Shown: positions 34,861 to 44,491, counted from the stretch's first letter. The stretch is 64,000 bases of DNA from Geomicrobium halophilum (GCF_014207655.1 NZ_JACHHJ010000006.1:62001-126000), one strand, 5' to 3'. A program made the numbers and translations. Notes: generated by a model not told the origin, from the letters alone.

Positions 34861-35119
34861 TGGTACGCAGTTAAAGGTATATGAAAAAGGTGAAGCATTC
34901 ATACACCGTAATTGACTGCTTCAATCATGATATGGGTCATGAGGTTTGAGATCATTGAAGGAAATGTTTTGCGCAGGAGTATATTATGATATCATACCGG
35001 GGGGATCGGCATGATTAAATTCAATCTTTATGATCCTCGGCGTGATGGAATCTACTTCGATCGATGATCATGGAAAGGATTTTCCTCCGAAAAAATCTAG
35101 GAAATGATTAAATTTCTAC

Positions 35120-35148
35120 TTGCATTTTACCTTTCAGACGCATATAAT
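35120..35148 (+). promoter_or_regulatory. promoter of the tRNA cluster
   Basis: TTGCAT at 35120-35125, 17-base spacer, perfect TATAAT at 35143-35148, 30 bases upstream of tRNA-Glu. Confidence 0.7.
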
Positions 35149-35177
35149 ATAATTTGTCAGCTTAAGAGTTAGCAACT

Positions 35178-35252
35178 GGCCCGTTGGTCAAGGGGTTAAG
35201 ACACCGCCCTTTCACGGCGGTAACGCGGGTTCGAATCCCGCACGGGTCACCA
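35178..35252 (+). tRNA. tRNA-Glu (anticodon TTC)
   Basis: Complete cloverleaf: acceptor GGCCCGT/ACGGGTC, anticodon loop CTTTCAC with TTC, T arm GCGGGTTCGAATCCCGC, discriminator A, and an encoded CCA at 35250-35252. Confidence 0.96.
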
Positions 35253-35257
35253 TTCAT

Positions 35258-35343
35258 GGAGGAGTAGCGAAGTTGGCCAAACGCGGCGGACTGTAAATCC
35301 GCTCTCTCTGAGTTCGGCGGTTCGAATCCGTCCTCCTCCACCA
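35258..35343 (+). tRNA. tRNA-Tyr (anticodon GTA)
   Basis: Class II tRNA with a long variable arm. Acceptor GGAGGAG/CTCCTCC, anticodon loop CTGTAAA with GTA, T loop GTTCGAATC, discriminator A, encoded CCA. Five bases after tRNA-Glu. Confidence 0.96.
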
Positions 35344-35353
35344 TTTGCATTAA

Positions 35354-35428
35354 GCGGGAGTAGTTCAGCGGTAGAACACCACCTTGCCAAGGTGGGGGTC
35401 GCGGGTTCGAATCCCGTCTCCCGCTCCA
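35354..35428 (+). tRNA. tRNA-Gly (anticodon GCC)
   Basis: Acceptor GCGGGAG/CTCCCGC, anticodon loop TTGCCAA with GCC, T arm GCGGGTTCGAATCCCGT, discriminator T, encoded CCA at 35426-35428. Confidence 0.96.
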
Positions 35429-35462
35429 TAACCTTGGTTTGACAAGGTTTATTTTTAAATCA

Positions 35463-35491
35463 TTGACGCCTGAGGAAAACAGTGGTAAAAT
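35463..35491 (+). promoter_or_regulatory. second promoter inside the tRNA cluster
   Basis: TTGACG (35463-35468), 17-base spacer, TAAAAT (35486-35491), 30 bases before the second tRNA-Gly, which therefore has its own promoter. Confidence 0.6.
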
Positions 35492-35520
35492 ATTAAGCAT
35501 TCCAGTCAAAATAACATTAT

Positions 35521-35594
35521 GCGGGTGTAGTTTAATGGTAAAACTTCAGCCTTCCAAGCTGATAACGTGGGTTCGATTCCCATCACCCGCTCCA
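35521..35594 (+). tRNA. tRNA-Gly (anticodon TCC)
   Basis: Acceptor GCGGGTG/CACCCGC, anticodon loop CTTCCAA with TCC, T arm GTGGGTTCGATTCCCAT, discriminator T, encoded CCA at 35592-35594. Separated by 92 bases from the first three tRNAs. Confidence 0.96.
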
Positions 35595-35606
35595 TAGTTG
35601 AAGATG

Positions 35607-35635
35607 AAAGCAAAACATGGTTTTGCTTTTTTTTT
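35607..35635 (+). terminator. terminator of the tRNA cluster
   Basis: AAAGCAAAAC (35607-35616) pairs perfectly with GTTTTGCTTT (35620-35629) around a three-base loop, followed by more T. Confidence 0.85.
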
Positions 35636-35781
35636 AATGCTTTTTTAGACAATGTCTAGAGACAACCGATTCCCACGGTTTCGCGGAAGCGTAAAAAGTT
35701 ATTTTAGAAGAAACTTGGTTTTTTTATAAAAATTCTGTCTGTACTCAGTGCGCCATGCTACCATGTTAGAGAGACTTATTT

Positions 35782-35808
35782 TGAAACCTTGCGAATATGT
35801 TCATCGTA
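35782..35808 (+). promoter_or_regulatory. sigma-W autoregulatory promoter
   Basis: TGAAAC at 35782-35787 and CGTA at 35805-35808, separated by 17 bases. This is the extracytoplasmic sigma-W consensus (TGAAAC-N16/17-CGTA), 36 bases upstream of sigW itself. Confidence 0.85.
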
Positions 35809-35843
35809 TTTGTATTGGGTGGTGAAGCCGGGGGTCATGTTTC

Positions 35844-36407
35844 ATGGATGAGTGGATGAAGCGATGTGTTCAAAAGGTTCAGGAAGGAGACACCGATGCG
35901 TTTTCGGAAATTGTGAATGCCTTTAAGGACAGGGTGTATCAAATTTCATACCGCATGTTGGGGAACTCTCAAGAAGCCCAGGACATTGCTCAAGAAGCCT
36001 TTCTCCGTGCGTATACAAACCTCTCAAGCTATGATCCGAATCGTAAATTTTCCACCTGGTTGTTTCGGATTACCACTAACTTAAGTATTGATAAGCTTCG
36101 TAAGCGAAAGCCGAACTACTCTCTGGATGCTGAAGTAGAGGGGACAGAAGGTCTGGATGGATATTCACAATTAGCCGCACAAGATGTCTTACCCGATGAA
36201 CAAGTCGTTATGCTAGAGTGGCAGGCTTCCATTCAAAAGGAAATTTCCGCACTCCCTCCTAAGTATCGTGCCGCGATTATTTTAAAGTATATGGAAGATT
36301 TGTCATTGCAGGAGATGAGCGAAATCCTTAACCTACCTGTTGCAACGGTGAAAACGCATGTACATAGAGGCAGGGAAGCGCTGCGTAAACGCCTGAAGAA
36401 GTGGTGA
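35844..36407 (+). CDS. sigW: RNA polymerase ECF sigma factor SigW
   Basis: Directs the envelope-stress and antimicrobial-peptide regulon. 187 residues, the same as B. subtilis SigW, with region 2 (YRMLGNSQEAQDIAQEAFLR; FSTWLFRITTNLSIDKLRKR) and region 4 (LPPKYRAAIILKYMEDLSLQ; VATVKTHVHRGREALRKRL). The ribosome site before ATG 35844 is poor (GGGGGT). The TGAAAC/CGTA promoter upstream shows autoregulation. Overlaps or abuts rsiW, whose ribosome site lies just behind the sigW stop. Confidence 0.95.
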   Translation: MDEWMKRCVQKVQEGDTDAFSEIVNAFKDRVYQISYRMLGNSQEAQDIAQEAFLRAYTNLSSYDPNRKFSTWLFRITTNLSIDKLRKRKPNYSLDAEVEGTEGLDGYSQLAAQDVLPDEQVVMLEWQASIQKEISALPPKYRAAIILKYMEDLSLQEMSEILNLPVATVKTHVHRGREALRKRLKKW

Positions 36408-36424
36408 TGAGGAGGTTGCTCAAC

Positions 36425-37030
36425 ATGGAATGTTTTGTGAGTGTAAACGATATTCGCCGATACTTCGATGGTGAAATGAAACAAGAAGAAAGAGACCAGT
36501 TTTACCTTCATTTGCCTGATTGCATAAAATGCCAAGAACACTTTGAGGAAGTCAAGAAAACCATTGCTCTTACGCAAAGCGCTTCACATATTGAAGCTCC
36601 TCCTGCATTTACTTCAAAAGTGATGGACAACCTTCCGCATAAGAAACCGAGAAGAAGATGGAAAACGTGGATACATAACCACCCGCTTATTGTTGCAGCT
36701 CTTGTCTGTTTTATTTTTTCATCTATTGTGTTTTGGCTCATTTGGATAGGGAGCGATGAAGTCACCATTAGCGGTGAAGGTAACGTTGAAGTCATTCGTG
36801 AAACGAATACGGTTCTTGTGCCTGAAGGAGAAATGATCGAAGGTGATCTCGTTGTTCGCAATGGAAATGTAGACGTTCAGGGTGAAGTGCACGGGGACCT
36901 CACTGTTATTCATGGGGAGATGTCCACCACGGGTCAAGTTACCGGAGATGTAGAAGAAATCAACCAAATGCTTGCCTGGATCTGGTATGAGATAAAGACA
37001 TTAACAAAAGACACTTGGTCAAGTTCATAG
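36425..37030 (+). CDS. rsiW: anti-sigma-W factor RsiW
   Basis: Membrane protein that holds SigW inactive until cut by site-1 and site-2 proteases. About 201 residues. The N-terminal zinc-binding anti-sigma motif is H..C..C (YLHLPDCIKCQEHF near 24-37). One transmembrane helix (PLIVAALVCFIFSSIVFWLI) lies near 82-102. The extracellular domain then has bactofilin-like repeats (VPEGEMIEGDLVVRNGNVDV; GQVTGDVEEINQ). GAGGAGG sits ten bases before ATG 36425. Matches B. subtilis RsiW in plan and C-terminal sequence. Confidence 0.93.
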   Translation: MECFVSVNDIRRYFDGEMKQEERDQFYLHLPDCIKCQEHFEEVKKTIALTQSASHIEAPPAFTSKVMDNLPHKKPRRRWKTWIHNHPLIVAALVCFIFSSIVFWLIWIGSDEVTISGEGNVEVIRETNTVLVPEGEMIEGDLVVRNGNVDVQGEVHGDLTVIHGEMSTTGQVTGDVEEINQMLAWIWYEIKTLTKDTWSSS

Positions 37031-37292
37031 GTTGGGAACTCATATTTTCACATCTGTTTACCGATACTCTGCCGGGATTGTGCGATTATTTTCGACTAAA
37101 AGTTTGTAACAAAACCTCCCTTACATCGTTATATATGAATGAGTGCTTAAAAGATAGATAGGAATATTGAAGCGGAGAATAGAGTATAATGAATAGGTGT
37201 GGCAAAATTATCCTTATCATGTTTGCTGTGGTATAATGAGGGTATTGGCCCCTTGGGGTTCTCGGTTTCAATTCCTAGTGGGAGGAAAACTG

Positions 37293-38108
37293 ATGTTTGG
37301 TGATGATTTTTTAACGTGGTTAGCGAGAATTGTTGACATCTTGCTCGTGGCGTTTGTTGTATATAAAGTAATTACCATTGTTCGTGGTACGAGAGCTGTC
37401 CAGTTAATTAAGGGTATTATTGTCATACTTGCGGCTTGGTTCCTTAGTAGTTTATTAGGTTTACAAACCATGCAGTTTCTGATGAATCTCGTTGTTACAT
37501 ATGGCGTTTTAGCGATCATTATTATTTTCCAGCCTGAGATGAGACGGGCGCTTGAGCAATTGGGACGCGGCCGTTTATTTGGAAGGGGACCTACGCCAGA
37601 AGAGAAGAACTCCATTAATACAATTGATGCTTTAATGAAATCTTTAAAATACATGGCAAAACGTCGAATTGGTGCTTTGATTTCCCTGGAAAATGAAACA
37701 GGAATGAATGACTACGTCGAAACAGGAGTTCCGGTGAAAGCACAAATTTCATCTGAACTACTTATTAATATTTTTATCCCGAATGCCCCTCTCCATGATG
37801 GTGCTGTTATTATTCATAATAATATTCTAAGTGCAGCTGCTTGTTATTTACCGCTTTCAGAAAATCCATTTATATCCAAGGAATTGGGGACAAGACACCG
37901 TGCCGCTATTGGAGTAAGTGAAGTGACAGATGCACTCACGATTATTGTATCTGAAGAAACTGGAGCGATATCCGTTACGAAAAATGGAGAAATTCATCGA
38001 GACCTTGATGAAGAGCGCCTTCGAAAAATGTTGGAAAACCAACTGTTAAAAGGTGTAAAAACAAGTAGTCCGTCACGTAGGCAGCGGGGAGGACGTAAAA
38101 ATGGATAG
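37293..38108 (+). CDS. cdaA: diadenylate cyclase CdaA
   Basis: Makes cyclic di-AMP from two ATP at the membrane, controlling potassium and osmolyte balance and wall homeostasis. 271 residues. Three N-terminal membrane helices (to about residue 80) precede the DAC domain, with the catalytic DGA in APLHDGAVIIHNN near 169 and RHRAA in LGTRHRAAIG near 202. GGGAGGAAA precedes ATG 37293; the open frame reaches 37197 but without a site. The last eight bases overlap cdaR. The 262-base gap from rsiW contains TATAAT-like boxes near 37185 and 37231. Confidence 0.96.
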   Translation: MFGDDFLTWLARIVDILLVAFVVYKVITIVRGTRAVQLIKGIIVILAAWFLSSLLGLQTMQFLMNLVVTYGVLAIIIIFQPEMRRALEQLGRGRLFGRGPTPEEKNSINTIDALMKSLKYMAKRRIGALISLENETGMNDYVETGVPVKAQISSELLINIFIPNAPLHDGAVIIHNNILSAAACYLPLSENPFISKELGTRHRAAIGVSEVTDALTIIVSEETGAISVTKNGEIHRDLDEERLRKMLENQLLKGVKTSSPSRRQRGGRKNG

Positions 38109-39405
38109 ACTCTTTAATAATCATTGGTTTCTTCGGTTCACTTCGTTGGTCATCGCCTTTATGTTGTTTTTAATGGTCAATATGGATGAAGTAGGGAATC
38201 AACCGGGCATGTTTCCAGTAGCGAGCTCGGAGCAATTGACCATTGAAGATGTAGAGGTCAATGCTTATTATGATGAGGAAGATTACGCCATTCTTGAGAT
38301 GGAAGACGTGGTTGATGTACAGGTCTCCGGGACAAGGAGCTCTCTGCAACTTTTTCAAGTGACGAATCCGAATTATGAAGTGTACGTGGATCTTGAAGGT
38401 TTAGGCCCTGGCGTGCATAATGTAAATGTTGAACATAGTGATTTCCCATCTGGGCTTAATGTAGAAGTTGTCCCAGATACGATTCAGGTAACGTTGGAAG
38501 AGCGAGAAACAGCAATGTTACCTGTGGAAGTAGAGATTATGAATGAAGAGGAAATTGAAGAAGGTTACACGATCGGGGATCCGGAAGTTTCGCCGGAAGA
38601 AGTCGAAGTACATGGGGCGACGTCTCAGCTTCAGGATATAGGGTCCTTGCAGGCGTTCATTGATGTGAGGGAAGCAGATGAAACGATCACTGAGAACGTC
38701 GATGTTTCTGTGTATGGCCCTTATGGGGAAGAGATGGATTTTGATGTAAATCCAGAAACCGTTGAGATTGTTGTTCCTATTACCCCGCCTTCCACAGAGG
38801 TGCCGCTCGAAGTGGTTACCGAAGGCAACCTTGATGATAACCTTGAATTGGTTGATATATCTCCTGAAACCGAAAATGTCACGATTTATGGGCCATTGGA
38901 TGTGATCAATGATATCGATGCTGTCGAAGCAGGCCCCCTTGACTTAGTTGAGATTACGGAGAATGAAACGATTGAATTAGAGGTCATCCCGCCTGAAGGT
39001 GTGGAGTATATCCTTCCTGAATCCATTAATGTAGAGGTTTCTGTTGAAAACGGGGAACCTGTTGAAAACGACGAATCGGCGAGCGAAATGATCGAAGTAC
39101 CTGTGGATTTTGATAATGTTCCTGAAGACGTTGAGGTCACGCAGGAAGAAGAGACGCTAGAAGTGACCATTTCTGGCGAAGAAGAGGAATTAGAAGCTGT
39201 AAGCGAAGAGGAGATACGACCGTACCTTGATTATGAAGATGTCGAAGATGATGTTGAAAATGAGGAAGAAACTGACGAAGATATAGAGGGAGAGACGGGT
39301 ACGGACGAACTACCTGTACACGTTGAAGGTCCAAATGATGTAATGTATGAAACAGACGTGGAAAGCATGGAAGTGGAAATAACAGATAATGGCGAAGATG
39401 AATAG
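38101..39405 (+). CDS. cdaR: CdaA regulator CdaR (YbbR repeats)
   Basis: Binds and modulates CdaA from outside the membrane. 434 residues: one N-terminal anchor (FLRFTSLVIAFMLFLMVNMD), then four YbbR-like beta repeats of about 80-90 residues. The most visible hallmarks are VDVQVSGTRSSLQLFQ, PEEVEVHGATSQLQDI, TENVTIYGPLDVINDI and LEVTISGEEEELEAV. The protein is extremely acidic, above all in the last 60 residues (runs such as DYEDVEDDVENEEETDEDIE), which fits an organism living with high salt outside. Overlaps cdaA and precedes glmM. Confidence 0.92.
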   Translation: MDRLFNNHWFLRFTSLVIAFMLFLMVNMDEVGNQPGMFPVASSEQLTIEDVEVNAYYDEEDYAILEMEDVVDVQVSGTRSSLQLFQVTNPNYEVYVDLEGLGPGVHNVNVEHSDFPSGLNVEVVPDTIQVTLEERETAMLPVEVEIMNEEEIEEGYTIGDPEVSPEEVEVHGATSQLQDIGSLQAFIDVREADETITENVDVSVYGPYGEEMDFDVNPETVEIVVPITPPSTEVPLEVVTEGNLDDNLELVDISPETENVTIYGPLDVINDIDAVEAGPLDLVEITENETIELEVIPPEGVEYILPESINVEVSVENGEPVENDESASEMIEVPVDFDNVPEDVEVTQEEETLEVTISGEEEELEAVSEEEIRPYLDYEDVEDDVENEEETDEDIEGETGTDELPVHVEGPNDVMYETDVESMEVEITDNGEDE

Positions 39406-39504
39406 CCTACAAGTGTGTGCTGTTGTTGCAACCCCCTAAATAAAGAATTTCCAGGATTTTTTCGAACAACCTCTAAGCAGGGGGAGCAGAAGGAGAGATA
39501 TAAA

Positions 39505-40860
39505 ATGGGAAAGTATTTTGGCACAGATGGTGTAAGAGGGGTAGCGAATACCGAACTTACACCTGAATTTGCATTTAAGATCGGGCGCGCAGGTGGTTAC
39601 GTGTTAGCGAAGGACAATCGTGAGCACCCCAAAGTGGTCATCGGTCGTGATACCCGTATCTCTGGTGAAATGTTAGAAGGTGCACTTGTGGCAGGCCTTC
39701 TTTCAATAGGCGCAGAAGTCATGCGCTTAGGCGTAATCTCTACCCCTGGTGTCGCATATCTTACGAAGGCTATTAATGCCGATGCAGGCATTATGATCTC
39801 AGCTTCTCACAACCCTGTAGAGGATAATGGCATCAAATTCTTTGGCGCGGATGGATTTAAATTGTCGGCTGAGCAAGAAGAGGAAATTGAACAATTAATT
39901 GAACAAGGGGCAGAATTACCTCGTCCAACCGGTGTTCAACTTGGAAATGTGAACGATTATTTTGAAGGTGTTCAAAAGTACATTCAATTTTTGAAACAAA
40001 CAGTTGAAGAAGACTTTACAGATTTGAATATCGCTCTTGATTGTGCTCATGGAGCTGCTTCTTCTGTCGCACCGCGGCTATTTGCAGATCTTGATGCTGA
40101 GATTTCCACCGTGGGCAATAATCCTGACGGTACAAATATCAACGATGGGGTTGGCTCGACACAACCGGATCAGCTTGTGGACCTTGTGAAAGAAAAAGGA
40201 GCAGATGTTGGGTTAGCATTTGATGGAGATGCGGATCGGCTCATCGCGGTTGATGAGAAAGGAAATATCATCGACGGGGACAAAATTCTCTACATTTGTG
40301 CACGATACTTGAAAGAAGAAGGCCTGCTAGCTCACAACACACTTGTTACGACGGTAATGAGCAATTTAGGCCTGTATAAAGCCTTAAAAGAGATCGATAT
40401 CGTAACGAAGAAAACAGCGGTTGGCGATAAATACGTAATGGAAGAAATGCGCCAGGGGAAATATAGTCTAGGCGGAGAACAGTCGGGCCACGTGATTTTC
40501 CTTGACTATGTAACAACAGGCGACGGACTGTTAACAGCATTGCAACTTGTGAATATCATGAAAGTAAAAGATAAGAGTTTATCAGAACTTGCATCCCATG
40601 TTGAAAAGTATCCCCAACGCTTAGAAAATGTTCGCGTTGTAAACAAAAATGCGGTAGAGGAAAATGAAGCCGTAAAGGCAGTTATTGCAAAAGTAGAGAA
40701 GCAAATGGCAGGGAACGGTCGTGTGCTTGTGAGGCCATCAGGGACGGAACCGCTCGTACGTGTCATGGTTGAAGCGGAAACCGAAACGCTCTGTCAAGAT
40801 TATGTGGAAGAAATTGAAACTGTGATTCGGGAAGAAATGGGTATGGCTGAAGATGGATAG
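39505..40860 (+). CDS. glmM: phosphoglucosamine mutase
   Basis: Interconverts glucosamine 6- and 1-phosphate on the way to UDP-GlcNAc. 451 residues. N-terminal [14 protein letters not shown]; the phosphoserine loop MISASHNP with the active Ser near residue 100; metal-binding DGDADR near 239; phosphate-binding [15 protein letters not shown] near 412. GGAGAGA lies before ATG 39505; an upstream frame from 39415 without a ribosome site is rejected. GlmM also interacts with CdaA in bacilli, consistent with this cdaA-cdaR-glmM operon. Confidence 0.97.
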   Translation: MGKYFGTDGVRGVANTELTPEFAFKIGRAGGYVLAKDNREHPKVVIGRDTRISGEMLEGALVAGLLSIGAEVMRLGVISTPGVAYLTKAINADAGIMISASHNPVEDNGIKFFGADGFKLSAEQEEEIEQLIEQGAELPRPTGVQLGNVNDYFEGVQKYIQFLKQTVEEDFTDLNIALDCAHGAASSVAPRLFADLDAEISTVGNNPDGTNINDGVGSTQPDQLVDLVKEKGADVGLAFDGDADRLIAVDEKGNIIDGDKILYICARYLKEEGLLAHNTLVTTVMSNLGLYKALKEIDIVTKKTAVGDKYVMEEMRQGKYSLGGEQSGHVIFLDYVTTGDGLLTALQLVNIMKVKDKSLSELASHVEKYPQRLENVRVVNKNAVEENEAVKAVIAKVEKQMAGNGRVLVRPSGTEPLVRVMVEAETETLCQDYVEEIETVIREEMGMAEDG

Positions 40861-40905
40861 GTTGCGCTGTTAAAGCACGGCGCAAACCATTCATTTCATT
40901 TTTCA

Positions 40906-40935
40906 TTGACGAAGGTTTAAGCATTATAGTATTCT
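40906..40935 (+). promoter_or_regulatory. promoter of the glmS transcript
   Basis: TTGACG (40906-40911), 18-base spacer, TATTCT (40930-40935), about 70 bases upstream of the ribozyme core. Confidence 0.55.
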
Positions 40936-41007
40936 AAGTTTGTTGTTTAATTATGGAAAATGAAGGGAGGATCGTAAGGCTTACATTTCGAATGGGGATC
41001 TCCATTC

Positions 41008-41178
41008 CAAAAGCGCCCGGACTGTTTTGGACGGTACAAAAAACAGTTGACGAGGTGGAGGTGTATCGAAGATCGGCGGATACCTCCCGGTTGAACATGT
41101 CACAACCGCAAGCCTGAGCTCAAAACGAGGAGGCGACTCTTCGCACAAAGCAATGGCATTGACGAAATTATGATAAAG
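41008..41178 (+). ncRNA. glmS self-cleaving ribozyme
   Basis: Shows the class hallmarks in order: AAGCGCCCGGACT (41011-41023, with cleavage expected just 5' of the GCGCC), a P2 hairpin (ACTGTTTTGGACGGT), and the conserved GTTGACGAGGTGGAGGTGTA TCGAA block (41047-41071). The pairing GGAGGTGTATC...GGATACCTCC and a 3' pseudoknot region near 41100-41150 follow. In the 5' leader of glmS, as always. Glucosamine 6-phosphate acts as the coenzyme, so the mRNA is cut when product is plentiful. Confidence 0.95.
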
Positions 41179-41181
41179 AGC

Positions 41182-41219
41182 GGGGCAAGGGTGCCCCGAC
41201 TTGCAGCATGCCTTGCCCC
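41182..41219 (+). promoter_or_regulatory. perfect 9-bp hairpin just before the glmS ribosome site
   Basis: GGGGCAAGG (41182-41190) with CCTTGCCCC (41211-41219), loop of 20 bases that itself contains GTGCCCC, able to pair alternatively with the 5' GGGGCA. No T tract follows, so it is not a plain terminator; it ends nine bases before the GGAGG of glmS. Confidence 0.65.
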
Positions 41220-41242
41220 CTCTGAAACGGAGGAATCGGGTT

Positions 41243-43054
41243 ATGTGTGGAATTGTAGGATATATTGGGACAAAAAATGTAAAAGATATTTTGTTAAAAG
41301 GTCTTGAGAAATTAGAATATCGCGGGTACGATTCGGCGGGGCTCGCGATTGCAGATGAGAATCAAGGCGACACACAGATCGTAAAGGAAAAAGGACGCAT
41401 CGCGACATTGCGCGCAGAAGCTGATGCGGCCGATCTGGATGGAACTACCGGTATCGGTCACACCCGTTGGGCCACACACGGAGCGCCGAGCGCCCGGAAC
41501 GCTCACCCTCACCAGAGTACGAGTAAACGATTTACGCTCGTTCATAATGGTGTTATTGAGAATTATGAGGAGCTAAAAGCGGAATATTTAGCGGATGTAG
41601 AGCTTGTAAGTGAGACGGATACTGAAGTCATTATTCAAATGATCGAGCGTTTTGTCACTGAAGGTCATGAGGTTGAAGCGGCCCTCCGCAAGACATTATC
41701 GCTGTTAAAGGGGTCCTATGCCCTTGCTTTACTTGATACAAATGCGAAAGACCGGATTTATGTTGGGAAGAATAAAAGCCCTTTGCTCGTAGGACTTCAT
41801 GATGAAGCAAACGTTGTCGCTTCAGACTCTATGGCGATGCTTCATATTACGAAAACTTTTGTCGAGCTGATGGATAAAGAAATCGTAACAGTCACTCGCG
41901 ATGGAGTACGAATTCAAGACCTTGAAGGTACAGAAGTCACCCGAGAACCATTCACGGCAGAATTAGATGAAAGTGACACTGAAAAAGGAACGTACACCCA
42001 CTACATGCTCAAGGAAATTGATGAACAACCATTCGTCATCCGTAATATTCTTCAAAAGTATCAAGATGATCATAATGAGATTAAGCTTTCAGACGATATC
42101 CGTTCCGCCCTAAATAGTGCTGATCGCCTGTATATTATCGCAGCCGGAACGAGTTATCATGCCGGACTCGTCGGCAAAGAAATAATGGAAAAAGCCGCGG
42201 GCAAACCGGTGGAAGTTCATATTGCCAGCGAATTCTTATACAACCAGCCATTGCTGTCCCAGAACCCGCTCTTTATTTTTATTTCACAAAGCGGTGAAAC
42301 AGCAGATAGTCGCGGGGTGCTCGTAAACGTGAAAGAAGCGGGTCACCCAGCGCTTACGATCACAAACGTACCAGGTTCAACCCTTTCCCGTGAAGCTGAC
42401 TTTACGCTGCATACCTATGCAGGACCGGAAATTGCTGTTGCCTCTACAAAGGCCTACACTGCCCAAATGGCTGTTCTCTCCATCCTCGCGATGGACGGTG
42501 CCCATGCTCGGGGAATCGATACTGACTTCGATGCGATCCATGAGCTTAGCATCGCTGCCAACGCCATGGAAGTGCTTTGTGATCAGAAGGATAATATGGA
42601 ACAAATCGCCCGGGATTATTTACTCGAATCACGTAATGCCTTTTTCATTGGACGCTCCTTCGACTACCACGTTGTCCAGGAAGGCGCCCTGAAACTAAAG
42701 GAAATCTCGTATATCCAGGCAGAAGGCTTTGCCGGCGGAGAATTAAAACACGGGACCATTGCCTTAATTGAAGAAGGAACGCCGGTCATCGCACTGGCTA
42801 CGCAAGAGAATGTTAACCTGAACATTCGTGGAAACTTACAAGAAGTCGTTGCCCGCGGAGCTAATCCTTGCGTCGTGAGCATGGAAGGATCGCACCGCGA
42901 CACAGATCAGGTCGTGCTCCCTCCGGTACATTCGTACTTGGCACCACTTGTATCTGTAGTCCCTCTGCAATTGATTTCGTATTATGCCGCACTGCATCGT
43001 GGATGTGACGTTGATAAGCCAAGGAATTTGGCTAAAAGCGTAACGGTGGAATAG
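41243..43054 (+). CDS. glmS: glucosamine-6-phosphate synthase (isomerizing)
   Basis: Makes GlcN-6-P from fructose 6-phosphate and glutamine, the first step to UDP-GlcNAc. 603 residues. The mature N-terminus CGIVGYIG exposes the catalytic Cys, GHTRWATHG lies near 70-78, and the two SIS sugar-isomerase domains begin near 285 ([11 protein letters not shown]) and 455. ...[12 protein letters not shown] is the canonical C-terminus. ATG 41243 has GGAGG nine bases upstream; the longer frame from 41201 runs through the hairpin and is rejected. Controlled by the glmS ribozyme. Confidence 0.98.
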   Translation: MCGIVGYIGTKNVKDILLKGLEKLEYRGYDSAGLAIADENQGDTQIVKEKGRIATLRAEADAADLDGTTGIGHTRWATHGAPSARNAHPHQSTSKRFTLVHNGVIENYEELKAEYLADVELVSETDTEVIIQMIERFVTEGHEVEAALRKTLSLLKGSYALALLDTNAKDRIYVGKNKSPLLVGLHDEANVVASDSMAMLHITKTFVELMDKEIVTVTRDGVRIQDLEGTEVTREPFTAELDESDTEKGTYTHYMLKEIDEQPFVIRNILQKYQDDHNEIKLSDDIRSALNSADRLYIIAAGTSYHAGLVGKEIMEKAAGKPVEVHIASEFLYNQPLLSQNPLFIFISQSGETADSRGVLVNVKEAGHPALTITNVPGSTLSREADFTLHTYAGPEIAVASTKAYTAQMAVLSILAMDGAHARGIDTDFDAIHELSIAANAMEVLCDQKDNMEQIARDYLLESRNAFFIGRSFDYHVVQEGALKLKEISYIQAEGFAGGELKHGTIALIEEGTPVIALATQENVNLNIRGNLQEVVARGANPCVVSMEGSHRDTDQVVLPPVHSYLAPLVSVVPLQLISYYAALHRGCDVDKPRNLAKSVTVE

Positions 43055-43105
43055 GGGATATTGTTTTAGTGGATTTAAATGTTGAGTGACAAAAAGGTTC
43101 TTTAC

Positions 43106-43142
43106 GCTGTTATTATGAGATAATCATAATAACAGCTTTTTT
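43106..43142 (+). terminator. terminator of glmS
   Basis: GCTGTTATTATGA (43106-43118) pairs with TCATAATAACAGC (43124-43136), 13 perfect pairs, followed by six T. Confidence 0.92.
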
Positions 43143-43147
43143 CTATA

Positions 43148-43188
43148 TTTTTCATCTGGAGAAACTATGCCGAAGTACAGATGAAAAA
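43148..43188. repeat. 11-bp perfect inverted repeat downstream of glmS
   Basis: TTTTTCATCTG (43148-43158) and CAGATGAAAAA (43178-43188), 19-base loop. Just after the glmS terminator; could be a back-up terminator for either strand. The rest of the gap to 43376 shows no gene. Confidence 0.5.
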
Positions 43189-43376
43189 TGTGAATGCCTC
43201 CGTGTGATTGCGCTATAGCTTGATAAGGTCATTAGTCTTTAAGCGCTTCTATCATGATTGAGAACCTGTCATATTATGGGTATTAGGAAAAGGGCACTTT
43301 CCTTATAGGTGGCGCCCTTCATAAATAATGATTCCAACAAGGTAAACAGTGGAAGCAGTTCTCTGATTTCTTTTCC

Positions 43377-44333
43377 TCATTTCCTTGTATTCCCTCTTAA
43401 TGAAAGTAATATTTGAGATACAATCGCCAATATAGGTAACTCAATGAGTGGTCCAATGACTAAGACCAATGCAATCAATGGTTGATCTGGAAAGGCTGCT
43501 ATTACGATTGCCAAAGCAATAGGGGAATTACGTGCAATGACGGTTAAACTTAGACTCACTGTATCTTCATAAGAAAACTTCAATGCTTTTCCAACCGTTT
43601 GTGCCACAACAAAGTTTATGGCAAAGAATAGCAAGACTGGAATCAATAATATTAAAATGATCTCTAGATTGTTGATTAAATAAGATCCCTCTGAAGCAAA
43701 CATTGCTGTAATAGCTAATGCTAAAAATAGAATTTGGGCGGAAGAGAAAAAGGGAATCAGTTTATCGTTTAAAAATGTTCTCTTGTTCTTTAATAAATAA
43801 CGGGATAATTGAGCCATTGCAAATGGTATGACTAAAACCAATACAACACTTTTGGTAACGGTGGAAAGGGAGACAGATTCCATAGTACCTACAAAGATAA
43901 ACAGATACATCGGTATCAATAACATTTGCAGAATTAAATTGATGGGCAATACAGAGGTCGATAATGACATGTTACCTTTAGCGATTTTTGTAAAAACTAA
44001 ATACCAGTCTGTACATGGTGTTACCATGAACATGATAAATCCTAACCATAATGCAGGATAGTCGGCGAGGAAAATAGCACCAAGACCCCATGCTAGTAAT
44101 GGCGTCCAAACAAAATTGATAATAGTACTTGTGTTTAAAAACCTTATATTTTTAAATGCATCTTTAAAATCTTTTAATGGGATCGCTAGAAATAATCCAT
44201 ACAGCATGAGTAATAAAAACGGAATGATAAAGAACTCTGCATTCTGTTCAAAAAGGGTGAACTGCCCTAATAAAAGTCCGGCTCCTACTGCGATTAAAAT
44301 GATGACCGTTTGAAACTTCTCTAAAATATTCAT
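43377..44333 (-). CDS. SBF/ACR3-like arsenic-resistance or bile-acid symporter-type permease
   Basis: About 318 residues, ten hydrophobic segments, SBF superfamily. The stretch FMVTPCTDWYLVFTKIAKGN near 110-130 contains the Cys found in ACR3/arsenite carriers, and VIARNSPIALAIVIAAFPDQ near 265-285 is the second discontinuous-helix region. The most usual annotation for this type is arsenic resistance protein, but cargo is not proved. ATG 44333 is better spaced from AAGGGG than ATG 44339. Decayed AraC and flavin monooxygenase genes lie upstream on the other strand, so this may be the last working gene of a former resistance cluster. Confidence 0.75.
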   Translation of the reverse strand: MNILEKFQTVIILIAVGAGLLLGQFTLFEQNAEFFIIPFLLLMLYGLFLAIPLKDFKDAFKNIRFLNTSTIINFVWTPLLAWGLGAIFLADYPALWLGFIMFMVTPCTDWYLVFTKIAKGNMSLSTSVLPINLILQMLLIPMYLFIFVGTMESVSLSTVTKSVVLVLVIPFAMAQLSRYLLKNKRTFLNDKLIPFFSSAQILFLALAITAMFASEGSYLINNLEIILILLIPVLLFFAINFVVAQTVGKALKFSYEDTVSLSLTVIARNSPIALAIVIAAFPDQPLIALVLVIGPLIELPILAIVSQILLSLRGNTRK

Positions 44334-44491
44334 GATCATGCCCCTTCTGGAAAAGTAGAGGTACGTACGCGTTACTCATTGCATTCAGGATAACTGATAT
44401 GGATGTCAATTGCTTTGATAATATTGACTTCGAATTCGAAATGAAAAGTAAGAGATTATATTGATAGACATTATAAAACACATTTATATTG

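Noticed and set aside
35162-35509. Open frames on the minus strand across the tRNA genes
   Set aside because: They are translations of tRNA complements; the plus strand holds three perfect cloverleaves there.
39415-39504. Cys-rich N-terminal extension of GlmM
   Set aside because: No ribosome site and no counterpart in the family; GGAGAGA points to ATG 39505.
44248-44481. 77-residue minus-strand frame upstream of the arsenite-type permease
   Set aside because: It overlaps the permease start, has no ribosome site and no recognisable content.
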